NCBI RefSeq assembly: GCF_001427905.1
Contig: NZ_LMEF01000001.1
Coordinates: 744,394 to 808,393, forward strand
Direction: 5' to 3'
Length of the DNA: 64,000 bases
Source of the DNA: Flavobacterium sp. Root420
GTDB lineage: Bacteria > Bacteroidota > Bacteroidia > Flavobacteriales > Flavobacteriaceae
Numbering within the stretch: position 1 is the stretch's first letter; each line of letters begins with the position of its first letter. Shown piece after piece: positions 1 to 8,478 of the stretch. The notes below the pieces were generated by a model. That model did not search any database and was not told the DNA's origin. It worked only from the letters and a program-made list of their open reading frames with translations. The position numbers and the translations under genes are program-made.

Positions 1-122
1 AAACTAACTATTACTATATAAAATTAAAATTTTATTCCTCATTATTTTTTATCTGATTTTTATCCTCTATTAATTTACAGTTATATTACGTTATCCCGTA
101 AAAATCAATTAATTAAAATAAG

Positions 123-130
123 TAGTTTTG
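123..130 (+). promoter_or_regulatory. putative -7 promoter box
   Basis: TAGTTTTG matches the flavobacterial housekeeping -7 consensus TAnnTTTG and lies 42 bases before the first start codon. I see no convincing TTG element at -33, so this is a weak call. Confidence 0.35.
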
Positions 131-172
131 AAAAAAATAAAAACAATCCATGTAATTTCAAACTCATAAAAA

Positions 173-1258
173 ATGAAAAAAGTAATTCTAATTCTGTTCA
201 TTTTATTAAGCTGGAAATCTTTGGCACAAAAAACAGAAAACATCATCATCATTACCACGGACGGTTTTAGATGGCAGGAAGTATTTAAAGGAATGGATCC
301 GGCAATTGCCAATGATAAAAAATTCAATCAGGGAGACAGCACTTATATTTATAAAAAATATTCAAGTGCTGATTTTAAAGAAAGTCGTAAAAAATTAATG
401 CCTTTTTTATGGTCTGAAATTGCTTCGAAAGGACAGATTTATGGGAATCGTGACCTTGGCAATAAAGTCAATGTATCCAATCCGTATTGGTTCAGTTATC
501 CTGGATATAGCGAAATTATGACCGGAAATGTTGATGTGGCTATTAATTCAAATGGTTACAAAGCGAATCCAAATGTAAATATTTTAGAATTTCTAAATCA
601 GCAGCCAAAACTCAAAGGCAAAATAGCTGCTTTTGGCGCCTGGGATGCTTTTGACCGAATCCTGAACGAAGAAAGAAGTGGTTTTCCGGTTATTTCAGCC
701 TTTGATAATGTTGGCGGAAACAAACCTACAGCAACTCAAAAGCTGTTAAATGACATGCGTAATAATTCGTATAAACCCTTTCATGAAGACGAATGTCTGG
801 ATGTTTTTACCCATTATGAAGCCTTAGATGAACTTAAAACCAAGAAACCAAAAGTACTTTATATCTCTTACGGGGAAACAGATGAATGGGCGCATCACGG
901 TCATTACAGATCATATCTCGACGCCGCTAACCAGGTTGATAAATGGATCAAAGAAATCTGGGATTTTGTACAAAATGACCCGCAATATAAAAACAAAACT
1001 ACTTTATTGATTACCGTAGACCACGGACGTGGAGACAAGACAAAAGCACAATGGACAGATCATGGTGCTGATGTTGTGGGTGCATCTGAAATTTGGTTTG
1101 CTGCCATGGGACCGGAAATTGCAGCAAAAGGCGAAATGAAAACAGACACACAATTGTATCAAAAACAATTTGCTCAAACCATCGCTAAAATTATGGGATA
1201 TAATTTCACAACCACACATCCTGTGGCTAATGAAATTCCGGAATTGCTGAAAAAATAA
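173..1258 (+). CDS. secreted alkaline phosphatase superfamily enzyme (phosphodiesterase/phosphoglyceromutase-like)
   Basis: A 361-residue protein of the alkaline phosphatase/sulfatase superfamily, predicted to hydrolyse phosphate esters in the periplasm. The N-terminus is a typical signal peptide ending near residue 19 (SLAQ). Metal-site motifs appear in order: TTDGFRW (Asp30), PGYSEIMTG with a probable Ser nucleophile near residue 113, GETDEWAHHGH with Asp and His ligands, VDHGRGD, and WTDHG. All expected ligands are present, so it looks active. Bacteroidota homologues are often labelled phosphoglyceromutase, but the secretion signal makes a glycolytic role unlikely. The substrate cannot be read from the sequence. 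A DUF2167 gene follows 44 bases downstream on the same strand, so the two may be co-transcribed. Confidence 0.8.
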   Translation: MKKVILILFILLSWKSLAQKTENIIIITTDGFRWQEVFKGMDPAIANDKKFNQGDSTYIYKKYSSADFKESRKKLMPFLWSEIASKGQIYGNRDLGNKVNVSNPYWFSYPGYSEIMTGNVDVAINSNGYKANPNVNILEFLNQQPKLKGKIAAFGAWDAFDRILNEERSGFPVISAFDNVGGNKPTATQKLLNDMRNNSYKPFHEDECLDVFTHYEALDELKTKKPKVLYISYGETDEWAHHGHYRSYLDAANQVDKWIKEIWDFVQNDPQYKNKTTLLITVDHGRGDKTKAQWTDHGADVVGASEIWFAAMGPEIAAKGEMKTDTQLYQKQFAQTIAKIMGYNFTTTHPVANEIPELLKK

Positions 1259-1302
1259 ATTTAACAACCCTAATAATTAACCAACTAAACCAACCAAAAC
1301 CA

Positions 1303-2229
1303 ATGAAAAGAATTCTACTAAGTCTATTTCTATTCGTTATTTTTATTCCGAAGATAATGGCTCAGGCAGACACAACTGCAGCCTATTATGATAAAATTGA
1401 GCAATCCTTAAAATATGAAACCGGAAAAATTACTTTAACTGAAGGAGAAGGAATATTAAACGTTCCGAAAGGATTTAAATTTTTAAACGGAGAACAGACC
1501 CAACATGTTTTGACTGATTTATGGGGGAATCCAGAAGACAAAACGGTTTTAGGATCGCTTGTTCCGGATGGAAAAGGCGTTACACATAGCAACAGCTGGA
1601 TGTTTGTAATTAGCTACCAAGGCGATGGTTTTGTAAAAGACGATGATGCAAACGACATTGATTATGACGATTTGCTAAAAACCATGCAGGAAGACATGAA
1701 AGTCGCAAATGAAGAAAGAAAAAAAGGGGGTTATGCTGAAGTTCAATTAATCGGCTGGGCGTCAAAACCGTATTATGACGCTAATTTAAAAGTATTACAT
1801 TGGGCAAAAGAATTAAAATTTGGCAAAGACGAAGCCAACACCTTAAATTATGATTTAAGAGTTTTAGGACGAAAAGGAATGTACAATATTTCGGCCGTTG
1901 CCAACATGGGTGAACTTGCAGAAGTAAAAGCCAGTATTCCGGGAATCCTGAAAAGTGTTGAATTTAATGACGGACACAAATATCTAGACTTTGATGCCGA
2001 TACCGATACCGTTGCGGCCTGGACCATAGGCGGTTTGGTAGCTGGAAAAGTTTTGGCAAAAGTGGGCTTCTTTGCTATTTTGGCGAAATTCGGAAAAGTC
2101 ATCGTCATCGGTTTAATTGCTGCATTTGCTGCTGTTAAGAAATTCTTTTTCGGTAAAAAAGAACAGGTAATGACAAGACCAAAAGAAGAGGAAGAACTTG
2201 TAGAAGAAACTGCTTCTACTGAAGAATAG
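1303..2229 (+). CDS. DUF2167 family membrane protein
   Basis: A 308-residue protein that matches the DUF2167 family: signal peptide to about residue 21, an extracytoplasmic domain with characteristic stretches such as GWASKPYYD and HWAKELKFG, then a hydrophobic hairpin near residues 230-265 and a short charged Glu/Lys-rich cytoplasmic tail. The function of DUF2167 is unknown to me. It follows the phosphodiesterase-like gene by 44 bases in the same direction. A long inverted repeat directly after the stop may terminate transcription. Confidence 0.8.
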   Translation: MKRILLSLFLFVIFIPKIMAQADTTAAYYDKIEQSLKYETGKITLTEGEGILNVPKGFKFLNGEQTQHVLTDLWGNPEDKTVLGSLVPDGKGVTHSNSWMFVISYQGDGFVKDDDANDIDYDDLLKTMQEDMKVANEERKKGGYAEVQLIGWASKPYYDANLKVLHWAKELKFGKDEANTLNYDLRVLGRKGMYNISAVANMGELAEVKASIPGILKSVEFNDGHKYLDFDADTDTVAAWTIGGLVAGKVLAKVGFFAILAKFGKVIVIGLIAAFAAVKKFFFGKKEQVMTRPKEEEELVEETASTEE

Positions 2230-2238
2230 ATTATTTTT

Positions 2239-2327
2239 TTGCCACTAATTTCACGAATTTTCACGAATTAATTCTTTCGCATCAACACGAATAAAAAATT
2301 AGTAAAAATTCGTGAAATTCGTGGCAA
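2239..2327. repeat. intergenic inverted repeat with 23-base arms
   Basis: Arms 2239-2261 and 2305-2327 are inverted copies with one mismatch over 23 bases, built on CACGAATT/GTGAAATTCGTGGCAA text. The intergenic region near 28055-28203 carries related ends (TTTGCCAC and GTGGCAAA). It would form a strong hairpin after the DUF2167 gene and looks like a family of intergenic repeats. The spacer up to the next gene also holds low-complexity repeats of the AACCT/TACCTT kind. Confidence 0.75.
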
Positions 2328-2431
2328 CATTTTTTTCAAAACCTTTGAACCTCTGCGCCTATGAACCTTTTCAACTTTTAAAAAATTCTCAGTACCTTAG
2401 CGCCTCAGAACCTAAGTACCTTCAGAAAAAA

Positions 2432-3223
2432 ATGAAACAAATCACTTCCATTCAAAATCCGTTTATAAAATCGCTTGTTTTACTGCAGGAAAAGGCAAAA
2501 GCCCGCAAACAAACCGGAACATTTTTGATTGAAGGTTTACGCGAAATTTCAATCGCTTTAAAAGGTGGCTACGAAATCGAAACTGTTTTATTTTTACCCG
2601 AATTGGTTACTGAAAATCAAATTAATAAACTGGTGAATTCGCCAGTTCAATTAATTGAAATCAACAAAGAAGTTTATCAAAAACTGGCTTACCGCGATAC
2701 TACAGAAGGAATTTTGGCAGTAGCCAAAACCAAATCAATGCAATTGTCTGATTTAAAATTATCTGAGAATCCTTTAATTTTAGTAGCTGAAGCACCTGAA
2801 AAACCAGGCAATATCGGAGCACTTTTGCGTACTGCCGATGCCGCGAATCTAGATGCAGTTTTGATTGCCAATCCAAAAAGTGATTTATACAATCCAAACA
2901 TTGTACGATCAAGCGTAGGCTGTTTGTTTACCAATCAGATTGCCACTGGAACAACGGCTGAAATCATTGCTTTTTTGAAAGAAAAAAAAATTGACTTTTA
3001 CTGCGCCACTTTACAGAATTCAACCTCTTATCATACTCAGGATTTTACCACTCCAACCGCTTTGGTTGTGGGCACAGAAGCCACTGGCCTAACGCAGGAA
3101 TGGCGTGATGCTGCTACACAAAACATTATTATTCCAATGCAGGGAGAAATCGACAGCATGAATGTTTCGGTTGCGGCGGCAATTTTAATTTTTGAAGCTA
3201 AACGTCAAAGAGGATTTAATTAA
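2432..3223 (+). CDS. TrmH/SpoU-family RNA 2'-O-methyltransferase
   Basis: A 263-residue SPOUT RNA methyltransferase. An N-terminal RNA-substrate-binding domain (KARKQTGTFLIEGLREI) is followed by the SpoU catalytic domain with its three signatures: AEAPEKPGNIGALLRTADAA, a central VVGTEATGL, and the C-terminal IPMQGEIDSMNVSVAAAI, which forms the knotted SAM site. It should methylate a ribose 2'-OH in rRNA or tRNA in the cytoplasm, but the exact nucleotide is not evident. The reading frame is open upstream to 2312, but that stretch is repeat-derived. The Met at 2432 gives the usual N-terminus, so I chose it. Confidence 0.88.
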   Translation: MKQITSIQNPFIKSLVLLQEKAKARKQTGTFLIEGLREISIALKGGYEIETVLFLPELVTENQINKLVNSPVQLIEINKEVYQKLAYRDTTEGILAVAKTKSMQLSDLKLSENPLILVAEAPEKPGNIGALLRTADAANLDAVLIANPKSDLYNPNIVRSSVGCLFTNQIATGTTAEIIAFLKEKKIDFYCATLQNSTSYHTQDFTTPTALVVGTEATGLTQEWRDAATQNIIIPMQGEIDSMNVSVAAAILIFEAKRQRGFN

Positions 3224-3239
3224 TTTAAAATTATGAATT

Positions 3240-4778
3240 ATGAGTTATAAGTTATCCTTGGTAATGCTTCTTTTGGGTTTTACTGTTTCGGCACAAATTA
3301 CGAATCCGGAAGTAGATGAGTTGGTAAATCGTACTATAAAAGCTTTTGATGTACCCGGAATTGCTGTTGCGATTGTAAAAGACGGAAAAGTAGTTCTAGC
3401 AAAAGGATACGGCGTAAAATCGATAACGACACAGGAAAAAGTGGATGCTAATACCCTTTTCGGAATTGCATCAAACAGTAAAGCTTTTACCAGTGCTGCG
3501 CTTGCCATGTTGGTTGATGAGAAAAAAATAAAATGGGACGATAAGGTAATTCAATATCTACCGGATTTTAAAATGTATGATGATTTTGTTACGCGAGAAT
3601 TTACTATTCGAGATTTATTAACGCACCGAAGCGGACTCGGACTTGGAGCCGGAGATTTGATGATCTGGCCTGACGGAAGTGATTTTAAAGCCGCTGACAT
3701 TGTTCACAATTTAAGATATTTAAAACCGGTTTCAAGTTTCAGAACCAAATACGATTACGATAATCTGATGTACATTATTGCAGGTGAAATAGTGCACGTT
3801 GTAAGTGGGCAAACCTGGGCTGATTTCGTAGAAACCCGCATCATGAAACCATTAGAAATGGATCAAAGTGTGGCATCTGTAAAACGTTTAAAAGACACTT
3901 TGAATGTTATTACGCCTCACGTTCCGATTGATGGGAAATTAAAAACAATCAAACGTTATGAAAATAATCTTTTTGATGGAGCTGCCGGAATTTATTCAAG
4001 TGTAAATGATTTGAGTAAATGGGCAATTTTGCAAATCAACAACGGAAAATACGGTGATAACAAACAACTCTTTTCAGAGAAAGAGCACGATGAAATGTGG
4101 CAATTGCAAACTATTATTCCCACCAAAACAAAGCCTCCCTATAATACACATTTTTCTGGATATGGTTTAGGCTGGTTTTTGAGTGACGTAAAAGGATATA
4201 AACAAGTTTCTCATACCGGAGGTTTAGAAGGAAATGTGACACAGACTACATTGATTCCGGAACTGGGATTAGGAATTATTGTTTTGACCAATCAACAATC
4301 CGGAGCGGCTTTTAGTGCTATTACCAATACAATTAAAGACAGTTATTTAGGGGTTAAGTCGGACGACTATGTAACGGTTTACAGCAACCGAATGAAAGCT
4401 AGTGAAGCGTCAGCAGATAAAGTGACTGATGAAGTTTGGGCCACTGTTGCCAAAAACAAAAAGAACAAATTAAAAACCGATTTTTCTAAAATCACCGGAA
4501 CTTACAAAGACAATTGGTTTGGAGAAATTACCATAACAGAAAAAAAAGGAAAGCTATATTTTGCTTCAAAACGTTCTTCACAACTCGTTGGAGAAGTCTT
4601 TTTCTACAAAGATGGCAACTATGTCGTAAAATGGAATAACGCCTTTTTTCATGCCGATGCGCATTTGATCTTCAAATATGATGAAAACGGAAAAGTAATC
4701 AATCTAAAAATGCTCCCAATTTCAGAATTAACAGATTTCAGTTACGATTTTCAGGATTTGGATTTTACTAAAGAATAG
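3240..4778 (+). CDS. secreted serine hydrolase, beta-lactamase class C fold (PBP4-like)
   Basis: A 512-residue exported protein with a signal peptide ending at VSAQ. The beta-lactamase/transpeptidase-like domain shows the SxxK motif (ASNSKAFTS), a YxN-type motif (YDYDNLMY) and a HTG motif (SHTGGLEGN). A C-terminal extension of about 100 residues resembles the DUF3471 domain often appended to this family. Such proteins are usually esterases or D-amino-acid peptidases rather than antibiotic-resistance enzymes, and the substrate here is unknown. It starts 16 bases after the RNA methyltransferase stop. An overlapping upstream ATG at 3232 hits a stop after five codons. Confidence 0.85.
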   Translation: MSYKLSLVMLLLGFTVSAQITNPEVDELVNRTIKAFDVPGIAVAIVKDGKVVLAKGYGVKSITTQEKVDANTLFGIASNSKAFTSAALAMLVDEKKIKWDDKVIQYLPDFKMYDDFVTREFTIRDLLTHRSGLGLGAGDLMIWPDGSDFKAADIVHNLRYLKPVSSFRTKYDYDNLMYIIAGEIVHVVSGQTWADFVETRIMKPLEMDQSVASVKRLKDTLNVITPHVPIDGKLKTIKRYENNLFDGAAGIYSSVNDLSKWAILQINNGKYGDNKQLFSEKEHDEMWQLQTIIPTKTKPPYNTHFSGYGLGWFLSDVKGYKQVSHTGGLEGNVTQTTLIPELGLGIIVLTNQQSGAAFSAITNTIKDSYLGVKSDDYVTVYSNRMKASEASADKVTDEVWATVAKNKKNKLKTDFSKITGTYKDNWFGEITITEKKGKLYFASKRSSQLVGEVFFYKDGNYVVKWNNAFFHADAHLIFKYDENGKVINLKMLPISELTDFSYDFQDLDFTKE

Positions 4779-4780
4779 TT

Positions 4781-4873
4781 TTTTGTTTCAGGTTTCAAGT
4801 TTCAAGTTTCAAGTTTCAAGTTTCAAGTTTTTGACTACGATATTCAACCTGAAACTTGAAACCTGAAACAAAA
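4781..4873. repeat. tandem TTTCAAG repeat inside a large inverted repeat
   Basis: Five exact copies of TTTCAAG run from 4793 to 4827. The block is bounded by near-perfect inverted arms (GTTTCAGGTTTCAAGTTTCA and its complement, ending at 4873), so RNA from either strand would fold into a hairpin. It probably ends transcription of the serine hydrolase gene. The copy number is a likely site of slippage. Confidence 0.8.
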
Positions 4874-4955
4874 TAATTTCACGCTAAAATCAACACTTCT
4901 TTCCCTTGCGTATATTCAAACTAATGCTTATTTTTAGTACTTGAACCATGCCGTT

Positions 4956-7175
4956 ATGATAGAAATAGATATTGAAAAAGAAAACAAAGCGATTGCGCAG
5001 GAATACAAAGAATTACTTCGAATAAGTTACCAGACTTTAACACCAGCTGATAAAAAACTAATCCGGAAAGCTTTTGATGTGGCTGTTGATGCCCATAAAG
5101 AGCAACGACGCAAATCTGGCGAAGCGTATATCTTTCATCCTATTGCAGTTGCGAAAATTGTTGCCTCTGAAATTGGTTTGGGAGCGACCTCTATTGCTGC
5201 GGCCTTATTGCACGATGTTGTTGAAGATACCCCAATGACAGTTGAAGATATTGAACGATTATTCAACCCAAAAGTAGCACAATTGGTTGAAGGTCTCACC
5301 AAAATTTCGCTGGTTCAAAAAGATTTGAATGCCTCCATGCAGGCTGAGAATTTCAGAAAAATGATCCTTACGCTGAACGATGATGTTCGTGTAATTCTGA
5401 TTAAGCTGGCCGATCGTCTTCATAATATGCAGACAATGGAATCGATGGTGGAATACAAACAGACCAAAATCGCTTCTGAAACTTTATATATTTACGCCCC
5501 ACTTGCCCATCGTTTGGGACTTTATAACATAAAAACCAAACTCGAAGATTTAGGTCTAAAATATACAGAACCGGCAGTTTACAATGATATTGTCAGCAAA
5601 ATCAGAGAAACGAAAGAAGAGCAAGATGCTTATATCAAAGATATTTCAGATGTTCTGAAAAAATCTTTAGACAATGAAGACATCGATTATATCATAAAAG
5701 GGCGTCCGAAATCTATTTATTCAATTCGCCGAAAAATGCGTTCTCAGAATGTGAGTTTTGATGAAGTGTACGACAAATTCGCCCTTAGAATTGTTTATAA
5801 AGCAGACCCGCATGACGAAAAATTCGTCGCCTGGAAAATCTATTCGATTGTAACAGATCATTACAGACCAAGCCCGAGCCGTTTGCGTGACTGGATTTCA
5901 TCTCCAAAATCGACAGGTTATGAAGCTTTGCACATTACTGTCATGGGACCAAAAGGTCGTTGGGTTGAAGTGCAGGTTCGAAGTGAGCGCATGGATGAAA
6001 TTGCCGAAAAAGGATATGCAGCACACTATAAATATAAAAATGGTGCAAGCGAAGAAAGCGGACTTGATGTTTGGCTGAACTTACTTCGCGAAGCATTGGA
6101 AAATCCGGAAACGAATGCTGTCGATTTCGTAGAGGATTTTAAAATGAATCTTTATTCGCAGGAAATCTTCGTCTTTACGCCAAAAGGAGAAATAAAATCT
6201 TTACCAAAAGGAGCCACTTCTCTCGATTTTGCTTTTAGTATTCACTCTGAAATTGGAATCAAAACTCGAGGAACACGCGTTAACGGACGTTTGGTTCCGT
6301 TAAATCACGAGCTTAAAAGTGGCGATCAGGTTGAAGTTATTACATCTGCCAATCAAAAACCAACTGTAAACTGGTTGGAGTATGTAACAACCTCGCGTGC
6401 CAAAAATAAAATCAAAAATGTTCTTAATGAGAACACCAAAAAAATTGCTGAAGAAGGAAAAGAGTTATTAACCCGAAAACTGAAGCATTTAAAAATCACC
6501 ATCAATGAACAGGTTATCAATGAATTGGTTAATTTCTTCAAATTAAAAACAAGCTTAGATTTATTTTACAGAGTTGGAATTGGCGCTATTGAAAATCAGC
6601 AATTAAAAGATTACGCTGCTCAGAAAAGCAATACTATCATCAATTTCTTTAAAAATAAAATCAAAAGAAATAAGGATACTGCCGACGAAGATATTCATAA
6701 ACCAGTCATCAGTAGTAATTACGATATGCTGGTTTTTGGCACCGAACATGACAAACTAGATTATAAGCTTTCGCAATGTTGTAACCCTATTCCGGGTGAT
6801 GATGTTTTTGGTTTTGTAACCATTAACGAAGGAATAAAAGTGCATAAAAAAGATTGTCCAAACGCGATCGGAATGCAGTCTAATTATGCCTATCGTATCA
6901 TGAGTGCCAAATGGATTGATTCTTCTCAGGAAGAATTCAAAGCCATTATCAATATTACCGGAATGGATGTTTTAGGACTTACAAATCAGTTAACAAAAGT
7001 GATTTCGAACAATATGAGCGTAAATATTCAAAGTATTTCATTGAGTACTGACGCCGGAATTTTTCACGGTCAGATTGCGGTTATTGTTAAAAATAATACC
7101 ATCTTGAAAAAAATGATCAACGCTATTAAAAAAGTTGACGGGGTTGATAAAGTAACAAGAGAATACAGAACCTAA
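4956..7175 (+). CDS. bifunctional (p)ppGpp synthetase/hydrolase, RelA/SpoT family
   Basis: A 739-residue long RSH protein of the stringent response. In order: an HD hydrolase domain (LLHDVVEDT near residues 84-92, HD pair at 86-87), a synthetase domain (GRPKSIYSIRRKM, then RLRDWISSPKSTGYEALH), a TGS domain (VFTPKGEIKSLPKGATSLDF), a zinc-finger-like CC motif (QCCNPIPGDDVFGF) and a C-terminal ACT domain. An intact HD motif together with RxRD-type synthetase text suggests both hydrolysis and synthesis. Upstream reading to a TTG at 4941 adds only five residues, and ATG 4956 gives the conserved start. The enzyme is cytosolic and ribosome-associated by family knowledge. Confidence 0.95.
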   Translation: MIEIDIEKENKAIAQEYKELLRISYQTLTPADKKLIRKAFDVAVDAHKEQRRKSGEAYIFHPIAVAKIVASEIGLGATSIAAALLHDVVEDTPMTVEDIERLFNPKVAQLVEGLTKISLVQKDLNASMQAENFRKMILTLNDDVRVILIKLADRLHNMQTMESMVEYKQTKIASETLYIYAPLAHRLGLYNIKTKLEDLGLKYTEPAVYNDIVSKIRETKEEQDAYIKDISDVLKKSLDNEDIDYIIKGRPKSIYSIRRKMRSQNVSFDEVYDKFALRIVYKADPHDEKFVAWKIYSIVTDHYRPSPSRLRDWISSPKSTGYEALHITVMGPKGRWVEVQVRSERMDEIAEKGYAAHYKYKNGASEESGLDVWLNLLREALENPETNAVDFVEDFKMNLYSQEIFVFTPKGEIKSLPKGATSLDFAFSIHSEIGIKTRGTRVNGRLVPLNHELKSGDQVEVITSANQKPTVNWLEYVTTSRAKNKIKNVLNENTKKIAEEGKELLTRKLKHLKITINEQVINELVNFFKLKTSLDLFYRVGIGAIENQQLKDYAAQKSNTIINFFKNKIKRNKDTADEDIHKPVISSNYDMLVFGTEHDKLDYKLSQCCNPIPGDDVFGFVTINEGIKVHKKDCPNAIGMQSNYAYRIMSAKWIDSSQEEFKAIINITGMDVLGLTNQLTKVISNNMSVNIQSISLSTDAGIFHGQIAVIVKNNTILKKMINAIKKVDGVDKVTREYRT

Positions 7176-7198
7176 TTTTTTATAAAATATTTGAATTT

Positions 7199-7741
7199 AT
7201 GAAATCAGATTCCTTAGAGATTCCGAAAATACAATTTGATGAAAATGGAGCCCTTTTAATTGTTGCTTCTGAATCTTCTTCAAAAGATGATTTCGATTTT
7301 TTTCAGGGCAAATCTGTTATTAAAAACAAAAAACTAAAACAAAGATTTGCAAATTGTACGGAGTGGATTGAATTTTTATCAACGCAGGAAATGTATAAAA
7401 TCCTGAATGGTATTGGCAATATCGATAATTTTATTGCCACTTTTGACGGAGAACCTTTTGAAGGAATGACAGTTCGATTATTTAATCCGAAAACAAAATT
7501 ATGGAGTATTTATTGGGCTGATTCGACTACAGGGACTTTAGACAAACCAGTGGTTGGTTCATTTGAAAATAAAGTTGGGCATTTTTTCTCAGAAGATATT
7601 TTTGAAGGCAAAAATGTATTACAAGTATTTCGATGGGACGCCAGAGATGAAGATAATCCGGTTTGGAGCCAGGCAATGTCTGATGATCAAGGGAAAACGT
7701 GGGAATGGAACTGGTACATGTATATGTCTAAGACCAAATAA
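7199..7741 (+). CDS. DUF1579-like conserved protein
   Basis: A 180-residue protein without a signal peptide. The pattern DFDFFQGK, followed by a Trp-rich beta-structured body (LWSIYWADS, WDARDEDNPVWSQAMS, GKTWEWNWYM), resembles DUF1579/lipocalin-like proteins of unknown function that usually open with a DFDFxxGxW segment. It begins 23 bases after the RSH gene in the same direction and may be co-transcribed. No catalytic motif is visible. Confidence 0.6.
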   Translation: MKSDSLEIPKIQFDENGALLIVASESSSKDDFDFFQGKSVIKNKKLKQRFANCTEWIEFLSTQEMYKILNGIGNIDNFIATFDGEPFEGMTVRLFNPKTKLWSIYWADSTTGTLDKPVVGSFENKVGHFFSEDIFEGKNVLQVFRWDARDEDNPVWSQAMSDDQGKTWEWNWYMYMSKTK

Positions 7742-7911
7742 AAATTTGTTAGTTTTATCATAAATAAAAATAATTATGTTAATTAAGTTTGTTTGAACTT
7801 CGTAAAAATAATTGATTCAAAAGCCTGTATTTATTGCATTATTATTAATCAAATCGAGATTCGAACGTTAAACTTTAAACCCGAAACTTTTATTCATTAA
7901 AAATAAAAATT

Positions 7912-7919
7912 TATCTTTG
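7912..7919 (+). promoter_or_regulatory. -7 promoter box of the Fur-family gene
   Basis: TATCTTTG is a perfect TAnnTTTG box. It ends only six bases before the ATG at 7926, so the predicted transcription start falls on or next to the start codon. See the finding on abutting promoters. Confidence 0.6.
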
Positions 7920-7925
7920 CAGGAT

Positions 7926-8384
7926 ATGACACTCATTTCAACTGACAACACTAAGAATCAAGAAATTGTAAAAAATGTTTTTACAATGTATCTTGAGCAA
8001 AAAGGGCATCGCAAAACTCCTGAGCGTTATGCTATACTTCAGGAAATTTACGATAGCGAAGAGCATTTTGATATAGAAAACCTTTATATTAAAATGAAAA
8101 ACAAAAACTATCGTGTGAGTAGAGCAACATTATACAACACGATTGAGTTATTGTTAGACTGCGCTTTGGTTAGAAAACATCAATTTGGACAAAATCAGGC
8201 TTACTACGAAAAATCGTATTTCGATAAAAATCACGATCATATTATCATGACGGATTCTGGCGAAGTAATCGAATTTTGTGACCCAAGAATTCAAACCATC
8301 AAAAAAACAATCGAAGAAATATTTGATATCGAAATTACGAATCACTCACTTTATTTCTACGGAAACAAAAAGCAAAATCAATAA
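7926..8384 (+). CDS. Fur-family transcriptional regulator
   Basis: A 152-residue winged-helix metalloregulator. The DNA-binding domain carries the Fur signature segments [13 protein letters not shown] and [21 protein letters not shown]. The dimerisation domain follows with [20 protein letters not shown]. The HDH metal ligands of the family are present, but the C-terminal CxxC zinc motifs are absent, as in many Bacteroidota members. The metal or peroxide specificity (Fur, PerR or Zur) cannot be assigned. ATG 7926 is the most upstream reasonable start. ATG 7986 would fit a normal leader length better and would still keep the winged helix. purA follows 94 bases downstream. Confidence 0.88.
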   Translation: MTLISTDNTKNQEIVKNVFTMYLEQKGHRKTPERYAILQEIYDSEEHFDIENLYIKMKNKNYRVSRATLYNTIELLLDCALVRKHQFGQNQAYYEKSYFDKNHDHIIMTDSGEVIEFCDPRIQTIKKTIEEIFDIEITNHSLYFYGNKKQNQ

Positions 8385-8478
8385 TCCGGAAAGGGAATTA
8401 TTCAAAAAATAAAAAAAGAAAATTAACTACATTAATCAGTAGGGCAACTTAAATTGCCTCAACGCAAATTAAAACAGA

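Noticed and set aside
1848..2264. 138-codon minus-strand frame opposite the DUF2167 gene
   Set aside because: Composition follows from the complement of the real gene, and the frame runs out through the intergenic repeat.
3240..4778. Beta-lactamase resistance gene
   Set aside because: The fold is class C-like, but the C-terminal DUF3471-like extension and motif context fit general esterase/peptidase family members; no evidence for antibiotic hydrolysis.
4793..4827. CRISPR array
   Set aside because: The units are seven bases with no spacers; it is a simple tandem repeat.
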